DNA from: an uncultured Chitinophaga sp.
GTDB lineage: Bacteria > Bacteroidota > Bacteroidia > Chitinophagales > Chitinophagaceae
Reading direction: 5' to 3'
Length of the DNA: 64,000 bases
Assembly (NCBI RefSeq): GCF_946479755.1
Contig: NZ_CAMLHC010000001.1
Coordinates: 1-64,000, forward strand
Part shown: positions 17,349 to 25,743 of the stretch, one piece after another
Layout of the letters: every line of letters begins with the position of its first letter
How positions within the stretch are numbered: the first letter of the stretch is position 1
Notes under the pieces: generated by a model
The model's database searches: none
What the model was told of the DNA's origin: nothing
Seen by the model: the letters and a program-made list of their open reading frames with translations, nothing else
Program-made: the position numbers and the translations under genes

Positions 17349-19217
17349 ATGAGGATACGCCACTGGTTCATTATTTTGTATCTGACAGGATGTCTGTTGC
17401 CCGCGAAAAAGGGAATGGGGCAGCGTTTATTGATCGATTCCCTCCGGCATGAGCTGACGAAAGACAGTCGCCCGGAAAGCCGTATCATGACCACCGCCCG
17501 CCTGGCACGTGCCCTCTTTTATAAAGACATCCGGGAAGCCATTCAACTGGAACAGCAGGCGCTGATAACAGCGGCGCCCCTGGAAGACGGCCGGTATAAA
17601 GCCTTCACCTTCGCCACGCTGGCCTACCTGTACCCCGAAGTGAAAGACTATGCTGCCATGCATGCCGCCATCGACAGCGCCGTGTGGTATGCGGCCCGCA
17701 CACAGGATAAAGTGATAAAAGGGTTTGTATATCTCCGCAAAGGGATTCTTGCCTTCTCCGCGGAGAGATATGATGAAGCCATGAGCAGCCTGCTGGAATC
17801 GCTCCGCTACCTCGAAGGGCAGGAGGCATGGCACTACGAAAACGTGACATACTACTACATCGCGGGTACCTACTGGGCCAATCATGACCGCGACAACTAC
17901 AACCGGTATGCTCGCCTGAGCTGGCAGACAGCCCTCAAAAGCAAAAATCCGGATGACATCTGCCGGGCCTATCAATCCCTGGGCAGCACCTTTCTCGAAC
18001 GTTACCGCACAGACAGCAGTCAGCGCGTTTTCCTGGACTCTGCGCTGTATTACAACGGTCTTAGCATCGGGGTGGCCGAACAACAGAAGGACTGGCTCGT
18101 GTTTCGCAACACTGCCGCCGTAGCGGCACTCAATAACGGGGACATCTACTTTGAATTTTATCCCGCTGCCTATGGCGACAGCGTCCGGAAGTATATTTAT
18201 CTCGCGCTCAACATCGCCCGCGAAGTGCGGTATCCGGAGGTGGTGGCCAACAGCTACGGCCTCCTGAGCGAATACGCCATCCGCGAAGGACGTTACGACG
18301 AAGCAGAGAAAATACTGCTCATGGGCCTCGCACGCGCGGAAGAAGATTCTACCACGGCCGATTTTACCAAAGCACGGCTGTTTACCGCCCTGGCCGGTGT
18401 TGCCGAGAAAAGCGGCAACACCGTCAAAGCGCTGCGCTACTATAAAGACTATGTGCGATACGACAAAGCCTACTTTGATGCGGGGAAATTAAACTCCCTC
18501 CGAAAGCTGGAAGCCCAATACCAGTCAGAAAAAAAGGAACAGGCCCTGGCCGCAATGGCGGAACGCGCCGCATTCAACCGGAAACTCAATTTCTTCTACG
18601 CCTGCCTCATCGTAGCCAGCCTGCTGGCACTCATCTTCCTGTTCCGCTCTTATCATTTCCGGCTTAAAGCCTCCATGCGCCAGCAGCAACTGCTCACCAA
18701 AGAAAAAGAAGATGCCGCCACGCAGGCCGACCTGCAAGCCCGCCTGCAGCAAGAGGAAGCGGCAAGACTGCTGGCGGAGCAACAGCTGCTGCAGGAGCGG
18801 CAGGACCGCCTCGAAAAAGAACTGCTGGCCGGTACATTGCGTGCACAGGAGAAAAGCGGACTGCTGCTAACGTTACGGGATAAACTGAGTAAAGACTCCG
18901 GTAACGTGCTCAAACAAATGGACCGCATCATTCATGAAGACAAACGGCTGGATGAAGACTTCGAAATGCTGAAATCCGATTTCACGGAGATACGCCCGGA
19001 ATTCGTGGCACGGCTGCAGCAACACGCACAAAATACACTCACCCGCCTCGACCTTAAATATTGTGCCTATATCCTAATGGGCTTATCTGGAAAAGAAATT
19101 GCCACCCGCCTTCATGTGGCGCCCAAAAGCATACGCATGGCGCGCTACCGGCTGAAGCAGAAACTGGGCCTGCAAAAGGAAGATAACCTCGACGGCTTCA
19201 TCCGCGGCCTCGCATAA
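17349..19217 (+). CDS. TPR sensor protein with membrane helix and LuxR-like HTH
   Basis: The protein has 622 residues from the ATG at 17349, which opens a signal peptide; an ATG 42 bases upstream adds a polar leader. The N-terminal two thirds are helical repeats of TPR type in the periplasm. A single membrane helix follows (Phe-Phe-Tyr-Ala-Cys-Leu-Ile-Val-Ala-Ser-Leu-Leu-Ala-Leu-Ile-Phe), then a Gln/Glu/Leu-rich coiled coil and a C-terminal helix-turn-helix with Ser-Gly-Lys-Glu-Ile-Ala-Thr-Arg-Leu-His-Val-Ala-Pro-Lys-Ser-Ile-Arg. This is a known Bacteroidota one-component regulator layout. The ligand and target genes are unknown; the MFS exporter 86 bases downstream is a candidate. Confidence 0.82.
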   Translation: MRIRHWFIILYLTGCLLPAKKGMGQRLLIDSLRHELTKDSRPESRIMTTARLARALFYKDIREAIQLEQQALITAAPLEDGRYKAFTFATLAYLYPEVKDYAAMHAAIDSAVWYAARTQDKVIKGFVYLRKGILAFSAERYDEAMSSLLESLRYLEGQEAWHYENVTYYYIAGTYWANHDRDNYNRYARLSWQTALKSKNPDDICRAYQSLGSTFLERYRTDSSQRVFLDSALYYNGLSIGVAEQQKDWLVFRNTAAVAALNNGDIYFEFYPAAYGDSVRKYIYLALNIAREVRYPEVVANSYGLLSEYAIREGRYDEAEKILLMGLARAEEDSTTADFTKARLFTALAGVAEKSGNTVKALRYYKDYVRYDKAYFDAGKLNSLRKLEAQYQSEKKEQALAAMAERAAFNRKLNFFYACLIVASLLALIFLFRSYHFRLKASMRQQQLLTKEKEDAATQADLQARLQQEEAARLLAEQQLLQERQDRLEKELLAGTLRAQEKSGLLLTLRDKLSKDSGNVLKQMDRIIHEDKRLDEDFEMLKSDFTEIRPEFVARLQQHAQNTLTRLDLKYCAYILMGLSGKEIATRLHVAPKSIRMARYRLKQKLGLQKEDNLDGFIRGLA

Positions 19218-19266
19218 CTTCAAATTTTTATGATATTACTGTGTCAATACATACCGTGCTAAGACC

Positions 19267-19274
19267 TAATTTTG
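19267..19274 (+). promoter_or_regulatory. Candidate -7 element (TAATTTTG) of the MFS gene
   Basis: An exact TAnnTTTG match lies 29 bases before the ATG at 19304, a usual distance for Bacteroidota promoters. It suggests that the exporter has its own promoter. Confidence 0.45.
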
Positions 19275-19303
19275 CAGCGAATTGAATCATCAGCCTCTGT
19301 AAA

Positions 19304-20545
19304 ATGACTACCAGCACTGTTAAACGCATCAAAGAGGGTAATATCGGAATAGCTACCGTGCTTGCTTTTGCCATGATACCCATGTCGGGATTCGCTACCG
19401 ACATTTACATCCCTTCCCTGCCCGGCATGACCTCCGCACTGGGCATCTCCAGCAGCCAGGCGCAGTTAACGCTTAGCCTGTTCCTGATCAGCTACGGTGT
19501 GTCCCAGCTGTTCATCGGCGGACTGCTCGACAGCTACGGCCGCTACAGGATCGCACTGGTATCCATGTTGCTTTTCTGTATTTCCTGCGGCATCATCGCC
19601 AATACGCATAATATATATGTGGTATACGCCATGCGGATAGTGCACGGCATTACCATCGCCGCCATGGTGGTGAGTAAAAGGGCGCTCTTCATCGATCTCT
19701 TCTCCGGCGATAAACTTAAACACTACCTGAGCTTCTTCACCATCATTTGGTCCACAGGGCCTATCATCGCGCCTTTCATCGGTGGTTATCTCGAAGAAAG
19801 TTTCGGCTGGGAATCCAATTTTTACTTCCTGGGTGGCTATGCCGCCTTGTTGTTGATACTGGAAATATGCTTTAGCGGGGAAACCATCAAAAGCACCACG
19901 CCGTTCCATCCCGCAAGGATCGTCTCCATTTACTACGAGATGCTGCGCACCAGCAGTTTTACGCTGGGTATCGGTATGCTGGGACTGGCCTACACCATGG
20001 TGATGATCTACAACATGTCAGGCCCTTTCATTATTGAACATTATTTTAATCTGTCACCGGTCGTAACAGGCTACTGTTCCCTCTTCCTCGGCTTCGCCTG
20101 GATGGTGGGCGGTTTCGTGGGCAAAGGCACTGTCAATAAACCTTTTGTCCGTAAAATGAACGTCAATATCGCGTGCCAGCTGGCGTTCGCGCTGGCTCTG
20201 CTGGCTACCTTCCTGTTGTTCAACGAACTATGGACGGTACTCGTGTTTGCCTTCCTGGTGCATGTAGGCGCCGGTTTTACCTATACCAACTACTTCACTT
20301 ACTGCCTGCAACGATTCCCTAAAAACGCCGGTATCGCCGGAGGCCTTACCGGTGGCCTTGTTTACGTGATTGTGTCTATGCTCAGTGCAGGTATTATTTA
20401 TGTGTTGCCCGCGAAAGACGGCCAGAACCTGTCCTTCAGCTACATGGCATTGATCGTGACCAGCGGACTGGTGATGTACCGGGTGTTGGTGGTGAACAGG
20501 CAGGAAGCGGCGGCAGTGGAACAGGAGAAGATGCAAACGGCGTAG
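19304..20545 (+). CDS. MFS multidrug exporter, Bcr/CflA type
   Basis: A 413-residue protein with about 12 membrane helices. The early Ala-Thr-Asp-Ile-Tyr-Ile-Pro-Ser-Leu-Pro motif and the Tyr-Gly-Val-Ser-Gln-Leu-Phe-Ile-Gly-Gly-Leu-Leu-Asp-Ser-Tyr-Gly-Arg loop are characteristic of the Bcr/CflA (DHA1) group, which expels drugs such as bicyclomycin and chloramphenicol by proton antiport. The actual substrate cannot be told. It ends 5 bases from the stop of the convergent AraC gene with no terminator between, so transcripts from the two sides probably overlap. Confidence 0.88.
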   Translation: MTTSTVKRIKEGNIGIATVLAFAMIPMSGFATDIYIPSLPGMTSALGISSSQAQLTLSLFLISYGVSQLFIGGLLDSYGRYRIALVSMLLFCISCGIIANTHNIYVVYAMRIVHGITIAAMVVSKRALFIDLFSGDKLKHYLSFFTIIWSTGPIIAPFIGGYLEESFGWESNFYFLGGYAALLLILEICFSGETIKSTTPFHPARIVSIYYEMLRTSSFTLGIGMLGLAYTMVMIYNMSGPFIIEHYFNLSPVVTGYCSLFLGFAWMVGGFVGKGTVNKPFVRKMNVNIACQLAFALALLATFLLFNELWTVLVFAFLVHVGAGFTYTNYFTYCLQRFPKNAGIAGGLTGGLVYVIVSMLSAGIIYVLPAKDGQNLSFSYMALIVTSGLVMYRVLVVNRQEAAAVEQEKMQTA

Positions 20546-20550
20546 CACTG

Positions 20551-21396
20551 CTACTGTGGCAGGCTGTCTCTGAACCCGGAAACGTTGATGCCGGTATACA
20601 TTTTAAAGAACCGGCTGAAGTGGGCCGGGTTTTCAAATCCCAGCTCATACGCTATTTCCTTGGCGGTTTTGTCAGTGTAGTGAAGATACCGCTTGGCTTC
20701 CAGCACAATCCTGTTCTGGATCAGCCGGGAGGGGGCAGGCTGTTCCAGCAAAGCAAAGATATTGCTAAGCGTCTTTGCAGATTTATTCAATGCGTCGGCG
20801 TAGAATTTTACGCTGTGTTCCTTTCTGAAAGAGCATTCCAATAACAGTGAAAATTTCCGTACAATGTCCATTTTTTCATCGGGAAACTGCAGGTAGTGCT
20901 CGCTCTGTTGCTTGGCGATGCGGGTGGTTTTAATGATCAGGTACTTCAGTAATGTGCGTAGCATTTCTCCCTGGAAGCCGTCTTTGGCAGGCCATTCCGC
21001 ACAGAAGGTCTGCTCCATGCGCCGTATCTCTTCCTGCTGTGTTTTATTCAGCCTGATAAACATCGGGTGATGAATGCCATAGAACAGAAATCCTACACAG
21101 CCTACTTCTGCGTCATGGTCCACGATACAGTAAAACTCACGGTTAAACTGCCAGGCAACCAGTTGATCGGGGGCTTCAAACGTAAAATGTTGATTGGATA
21201 CCAGCGGCAATATGGCGGCAGCAGGCATTTCATAGGCTATCCCGTCTATGGTTACCAGCTGCGCTTTACCTTTGTTATAGACAAAAGTATTGATCGGCGC
21301 GGTAGGCTTGTGCAGTCCCGCTCCTTTGAACCGGTCATTGTGAACATGCATAATGAACCGCGCCGATGTTGCCTTTTCTTCGTATTCACATACCAT
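20551..21396 (-). CDS. AraC-family transcriptional regulator
   Basis: A 281-residue protein with an N-terminal cupin-like sensing part (Thr-Phe-Glu-Ala-Pro-Asp-Gln-Leu-Val-Ala-Trp-Gln-Phe) and two C-terminal helix-turn-helix motifs. The second is the AraC signature Lys-Glu-Ile-Ala-Tyr-Glu-Leu-Gly-Phe-Glu-Asn-Pro-Ala-His-Phe-Ser-Arg-Phe-Phe-Lys. The start lies 6 bases after the stop of the spondin-domain gene, so it is the second gene of that transcript. Targets may include the convergent MFS exporter or its own operon; this is inference from position. Confidence 0.9.
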   Translation of the reverse strand: MVCEYEEKATSARFIMHVHNDRFKGAGLHKPTAPINTFVYNKGKAQLVTIDGIAYEMPAAAILPLVSNQHFTFEAPDQLVAWQFNREFYCIVDHDAEVGCVGFLFYGIHHPMFIRLNKTQQEEIRRMEQTFCAEWPAKDGFQGEMLRTLLKYLIIKTTRIAKQQSEHYLQFPDEKMDIVRKFSLLLECSFRKEHSVKFYADALNKSAKTLSNIFALLEQPAPSRLIQNRIVLEAKRYLHYTDKTAKEIAYELGFENPAHFSRFFKMYTGINVSGFRDSLPQ

Positions 21397-21402
21397 ATCT
21401 AT

Positions 21403-22704
21403 TTACTGAAGGGTTACCTTAATGATATTGGGTATTGCCGGCAGTGTGGTAAATGCATTAGGGTTGGGAACTTCGACGATGTTCTTGTTCTCGGGTTGAG
21501 GAATGCCGCCAAAGTTGGCCTGTGAAACACCGGCTCCCGGGTACTGATCTACAGCGGTGCCATCGTCGAAAAGACCGACAGATCCGGAGATATCGCCTGC
21601 CTGGCTGGCGTCTGTACCATTCCCTTTTGAGGCAAAGAACCAGTCGTTGGACAAGCCGTACATCGTTGCGATGGCAATCCTGTCGCCGGACGTAATACTC
21701 AGCTGTTGTGAAACCTTACTGCCTGCCTGTGCACCGGATTTGGGTAACAATACTGTTGTATTGGGCGCCGGCAACACATATACGTTTTTCACGCCTTTGA
21801 CGGTTTTCAGGTAAGCTGCCAACTCGCTTGCGTCCCCTGTCTGTGCCAGTTTTTTCAGTCCCTGCCCCCTGTCTTTCTCGCCTGTCTGATAAATTGGATT
21901 GTCAATGCCGTTGTATACCACCACCAATATAGGAGATAATGGCGTGAAAATACCGGTTTGCCCCTGGATATAATTTCCCAATACACTATTGTCGCCCATC
22001 TCGGCAATGTTGGTGAGCCCGTTGGCACTGGGTTTGCCGGATTCATAAAGAGGATGGGGGCTCAACAGGTTGCCCCCCGCAGCATAAGAGACTGCCCATA
22101 CGCCCGGACTGAATGGCGTAGGATTGGAGGTGCCGCCGGAAGTGTTGGTGATGGTCAGTGTAAAAATGGAGCTTCCGTTGTAGTGAAGACTGGCCTTCAT
22201 CAGCGACGATGCGGGAGCGTAGGTATTGCCCTGGCTGTCGGTACCGTTTACCACTGTCACATTTTTAGCCGTTGTTTCCGCCGTGCCCGGATGTGTGACA
22301 GAAGCGCCAGGCGGCTGATTGATACGCGTACCGTTGTCCCACAGCATTATCTGACCGGAAACATCTCCCTCTATCGGTGTGCCGTCGTCTTTGTATACTT
22401 TGATGCCCGGATTGGCCGGAGCGAAGAACAGATCGTTGGACCATCCGTACATAGTGGCAAAAGAAACCGCCTGTCCTTTCCCTGCGGAAAACCGGATAGA
22501 GATGGATTCCCCCGGCATAATCACTGGCGAGCTACCGGTATTCTTAAAAGTACCTGACTCCACCAGCGGTCGGGAGTCCAGTACATTTTCGATGGTGATG
22601 GTGGGAGACGAGGGCATATTCATGTCGCCATCGTCCTTATTACAGGCGGATGCTAACAGGGATAGCCCTACAAAGGATACCCACACCGGTTGTTTGTTTT
22701 TCAT
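21403..22704 (-). CDS. Lipoprotein with two spondin-N-like domains
   Basis: A 433-residue lipoprotein with a lipobox at Cys21 (Ala-Ser-Ala-Cys-Asn-Lys-Asp-Asp). It contains two similar halves. Each has a Ser-Gly-Xaa-Ile-Xaa-Leu-Trp/Phe-Asp-Asn/Asp-Gly-Thr strand followed by a Gln-Xaa-Pro-Gly-Ala loop, and a Ile/Val-Ala-Xaa-Thr-Met-Tyr-Gly-Xaa-Ser-Asn-Asp segment before Phe-Phe-Ala. This is the bacterial Spondin_N domain pattern, known from extracellular matrix proteins. It is predicted to sit at the cell envelope; the role is unknown. It is the first gene of an operon with the AraC regulator. Confidence 0.82.
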   Translation of the reverse strand: MKNKQPVWVSFVGLSLLASACNKDDGDMNMPSSPTITIENVLDSRPLVESGTFKNTGSSPVIMPGESISIRFSAGKGQAVSFATMYGWSNDLFFAPANPGIKVYKDDGTPIEGDVSGQIMLWDNGTRINQPPGASVTHPGTAETTAKNVTVVNGTDSQGNTYAPASSLMKASLHYNGSSIFTLTITNTSGGTSNPTPFSPGVWAVSYAAGGNLLSPHPLYESGKPSANGLTNIAEMGDNSVLGNYIQGQTGIFTPLSPILVVVYNGIDNPIYQTGEKDRGQGLKKLAQTGDASELAAYLKTVKGVKNVYVLPAPNTTVLLPKSGAQAGSKVSQQLSITSGDRIAIATMYGLSNDWFFASKGNGTDASQAGDISGSVGLFDDGTAVDQYPGAGVSQANFGGIPQPENKNIVEVPNPNAFTTLPAIPNIIKVTLQ

Positions 22705-22732
22705 GCTGCTGTTTTTTTATTAGGAATCAAAA

Positions 22733-22740
22733 CAAAGGTA
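22733..22740 (-). promoter_or_regulatory. Candidate -7 element (TACCTTTG) of the spondin/AraC operon
   Basis: An exact TAnnTTTG match on the minus strand, 28 bases before the ATG at 22704. A TTG lies 15 bases further upstream, closer than the usual -33 spacing. Confidence 0.42.
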
Positions 22741-22872
22741 ACCGGTGGGGCAGGGCAATTTGATATCTGATTTTCCCTGAGAGTTGACGAATTTTCCCGA
22801 TGAGGAGATTAGCTGGCTACTTTTTTGGTAACGGGGCCCTGGTATTGCTTTATGAAATTTGTTTTAAATAAA

Positions 22873-22904
22873 AAAACCGCGGCAGACAGGTCTGCCGCGG
22901 TTTT
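22873..22904. terminator. Bidirectional rho-independent terminator of the HEAT operon
   Basis: A 14-bp perfect stem (22873-22886 with 22891-22904) has a 4-base loop. Its outer A/T pairs provide T-runs in both directions. It lies 5 bases after the last HEAT gene's stop. Confidence 0.88.
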
Positions 22905-22908
22905 CATT

Positions 22909-25701
22909 TTATGCTGTGCGAAGTTTTTCTTCCAGCTGTTGTAACGTGTTATTGATCACCGACAGTTGTTCTTTTACCTGCCGCGTGTGCGGATATTGTG
23001 CCATCAGGTCTTTCAGCAGTTGATAACCTTCGGCCAGCTGACCGGCCTGTAAGGTTTTGGCAGCCTGCTGGAACAAGGCTGCAGCAGCTTCCTGGTCAGG
23101 GTCGTATACAGGGAAGTGCTTGTAGGAAAATGCTTCCCACAGCTCTTCGCTCCACGGCCAGTGCTGATGCAGCAGGTCTTTGTTCATGCCTTTGAGCACT
23201 TGCGGATACTGCTTGTTTTTTACGATGGGGTCCAGCTGATGTGCCAGCTGACATACTCCTGCGTAGATGAGCGTTGCGGCATCTGCCAGCGCGGGAGGTA
23301 TCGGCTGACTGTTGAGCCGGTTCACATAATCGTTCCATTTTTTCCAGAAGGTATACATCATACGGTCGCCCAGCGGATTGCGGGCGGTGAGCTGTTGGTA
23401 TCCTTTGAAAAGCAGGGTGAGGAACTGTTCCAGCTGCTGGTTGTCGCCATATAACTGTTTCGCCCATACGCCGTTGCCGCTGCGGAACAGGTGCTCCAGC
23501 ACGAGATAGTGCAATGTGGCGTTGTTATTTTCTCCTGCCGGCAGTTCGGAAAACAGCTGCGTGACCAGGTCTCCGGGTGCTATGGCAAATACCAGTTCAG
23601 CGATGGGCCACTGCGGATAGGGGCATGTCCAGCCACCGGCATATTCCCAGTCGTTGAAGGTCTGTATGCGGCGTTTGGAGTGTATCTGCGGCAGGCGGTA
23701 CTGCATGAACCGCGTATATTGTTCAGGTGTGAAAAGGCGCAGCAGCCGTTCCCGGTATTCGAGGTCGATGAAGCCCACCTGTTCGAGGTATTTACGCACC
23801 ACATAGATGCCTTCCGTGTCAGGTGAAGTAAGGATATACTGGAGGCTGGCCGTCACCAGTTCGGGGGTGACCAGCTTGCCCTGTTGCAGGATACCGGTTA
23901 CCTGTTGCAGCAGTCCGGAAGATTTGGGCGTTTGCAGCAGCATCCCGTATAGCGCCACGATCTCCGCTTTTTTGATGGTGCGGTTGTTCCACGCGTCGTT
24001 GATCAGGCGTTGCACTTCCATAAAGCTCTGCATGCCGTTGTTTTTCATCATGGCATCTTTGAGCGTGGGCAGGAAAGCGCCGGTCTGGTCGGTTTTTTCT
24101 GCGCCTTTCAGCAGCCAGGTAGCCCCTGTGACAGATACCAGGTAAGGCAGTTCCGCTCTTAAAGCGGGATGCTGTTCTGCCAGTTTGCCGATAAGCTGTA
24201 CCCATTCATCCAGCGGCTGTTGCGGGTACCAGGCGATGTGCCGGTAGAGCGCTTGCAGCAGGGAGGGCACCAGCTGGCTGAAATCCGCTTCCAGTGTTTT
24301 CAGTACGCGGTAGATGCGGTCCACCTCGTGGATGTCTTTCGCCTGGTCCAGCAGTAACCCAAGGCTTTTACGCAGGTGTGGATCGTCGCTGTAGGAGAAC
24401 GTCTGCAGCCGTTCCATCACCTGTTGTCTGAGGGCGGCAGGATACCATTGTCCTTCCAGGATGTCGCAATACAGCTGCAGCAGCGAGGACTGGAAAGCGT
24501 CCTGCAGTGTCACTTCACAGGCGGCGGTGGCGAGTTGTATTTTCAGGTGATGGTCCGTTTCAGCCACGGCCAGCGCTACCAGCAGGCGGTCTGTTTCGGC
24601 GGCTTTACGGCCTGTTTGCAGGAGTACCTGTACCATGGCGCTGCGCAGCGCTACCAGCGGCTCTTTGCTGATGGCTGCCGCCAGTGCGGGCTCCAGCTGC
24701 TCCTGCCAGGCGGCGAAACGGAGCGTGAGCAGCGGTAACGTGGCCTCTCTCACATATGGGTTGGCGTCTTCCAGTCCGCTGACGATCAGCTGTGGCTGCG
24801 CTGCCTGTTGCAATAGCTGGAGCAGCCGTATCTTCAATCCTGCGGAAGGCGTGGTGGCAAACAATGCCACAAAGGAATCCTGTAGTTCAGGGTGGGCGGT
24901 AAGCCTGTCAGTCACGAGCGCCAGCAGGTCCGGAAGGTCCGGCAGCTGCTGTAAGGCTTCGAATATATTTTTGAACAACGCGGTATCCACCTGCCGCATA
25001 CTAGCCAGCAGGCTGATAATGGCCGTACGTACGGGTAACGATGTTTCAACCGGTATCATAGCCGCCAGCTGCGACAATATGTTGGCCGGTACCTGCGGCA
25101 TCGCGGCGAGGAAACGCAAGGCGGAAAGCCGCAGTGGCGTGGCTTCCAGCGGTCCGGTGAAATGCAATGCCATCTCCGCAGCGGCGGGCAAAGGCAGTTG
25201 CGCTACCAATGCCAGCAACGCTTCCCGGCAGGCTGCCGGCGCCTGTGGCAGATAAGCACCTATCTTTTCGATAGTGGCAGCGGATTTGCTGACGCTGTTC
25301 TGTAATCCTTCTATGCTGGCCAGCTGGATGTGGGTGTCCAGGTCATGGGCCATCGTTTCGGCCAGTATCTCCTGTACATCGGGGACATGGGCAGCCAGCG
25401 CAGCGACTGTGCTGACGGCCATATAGCGTAGCGGACGCTCAGGGTCGAGGCAGGCGATCAGCGCCAGCGTTTCTATGTAAACAGGATGTTCCGCCACACG
25501 GGCGCTGTCCAGCGCACACAGCTGCTGCAACATGGCCTGTTTTACGGCGACGGTGGTCTCCGTCTGCACTGCACTGCATAGTTTCGTGATGCCATCGGCC
25601 GCTTCCAGGAATGGACGCAGCTCGGAGAGGGCCGTCAGCCGCTCTGCTGTACTGCGTTCTGTAGATAATAGTATATCGAATAATAAGATTTCTTCTGACA
25701 T
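22909..25701 (-). CDS. Large HEAT-repeat protein (last gene of four-gene operon)
   Basis: A 930-residue soluble protein made almost wholly of paired helices of HEAT type: repeated Leu-rich helix pairs with Pro turns such as Leu-Arg-Leu-Ser-Ala-Leu-Arg-Phe-Leu-Ala. Towards the C-terminus lies a different aromatic-rich domain (residues about 680-850, with Trp-Glu-Tyr-Ala-Gly-Gly-Trp-Thr-Cys-Pro-Tyr-Pro). A TPR-like pair follows, and the end is a coiled coil (Leu-Gln-Gln-Leu-Glu-Glu-Lys-Leu). It has no signal peptide and no enzyme motif, so it is probably a cytoplasmic scaffold. It is the most distal gene of an operon with two more HEAT proteins and a small protein; 42 bases separate it from the previous gene. 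Confidence 0.8.
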   Translation of the reverse strand: MSEEILLFDILLSTERSTAERLTALSELRPFLEAADGITKLCSAVQTETTVAVKQAMLQQLCALDSARVAEHPVYIETLALIACLDPERPLRYMAVSTVAALAAHVPDVQEILAETMAHDLDTHIQLASIEGLQNSVSKSAATIEKIGAYLPQAPAACREALLALVAQLPLPAAAEMALHFTGPLEATPLRLSALRFLAAMPQVPANILSQLAAMIPVETSLPVRTAIISLLASMRQVDTALFKNIFEALQQLPDLPDLLALVTDRLTAHPELQDSFVALFATTPSAGLKIRLLQLLQQAAQPQLIVSGLEDANPYVREATLPLLTLRFAAWQEQLEPALAAAISKEPLVALRSAMVQVLLQTGRKAAETDRLLVALAVAETDHHLKIQLATAACEVTLQDAFQSSLLQLYCDILEGQWYPAALRQQVMERLQTFSYSDDPHLRKSLGLLLDQAKDIHEVDRIYRVLKTLEADFSQLVPSLLQALYRHIAWYPQQPLDEWVQLIGKLAEQHPALRAELPYLVSVTGATWLLKGAEKTDQTGAFLPTLKDAMMKNNGMQSFMEVQRLINDAWNNRTIKKAEIVALYGMLLQTPKSSGLLQQVTGILQQGKLVTPELVTASLQYILTSPDTEGIYVVRKYLEQVGFIDLEYRERLLRLFTPEQYTRFMQYRLPQIHSKRRIQTFNDWEYAGGWTCPYPQWPIAELVFAIAPGDLVTQLFSELPAGENNNATLHYLVLEHLFRSGNGVWAKQLYGDNQQLEQFLTLLFKGYQQLTARNPLGDRMMYTFWKKWNDYVNRLNSQPIPPALADAATLIYAGVCQLAHQLDPIVKNKQYPQVLKGMNKDLLHQHWPWSEELWEAFSYKHFPVYDPDQEAAAALFQQAAKTLQAGQLAEGYQLLKDLMAQYPHTRQVKEQLSVINNTLQQLEEKLRTA

Positions 25702-25743
25702 ATATTGTACGCTGAAGATGATGAAATAAAGTACCAGCCCCGG

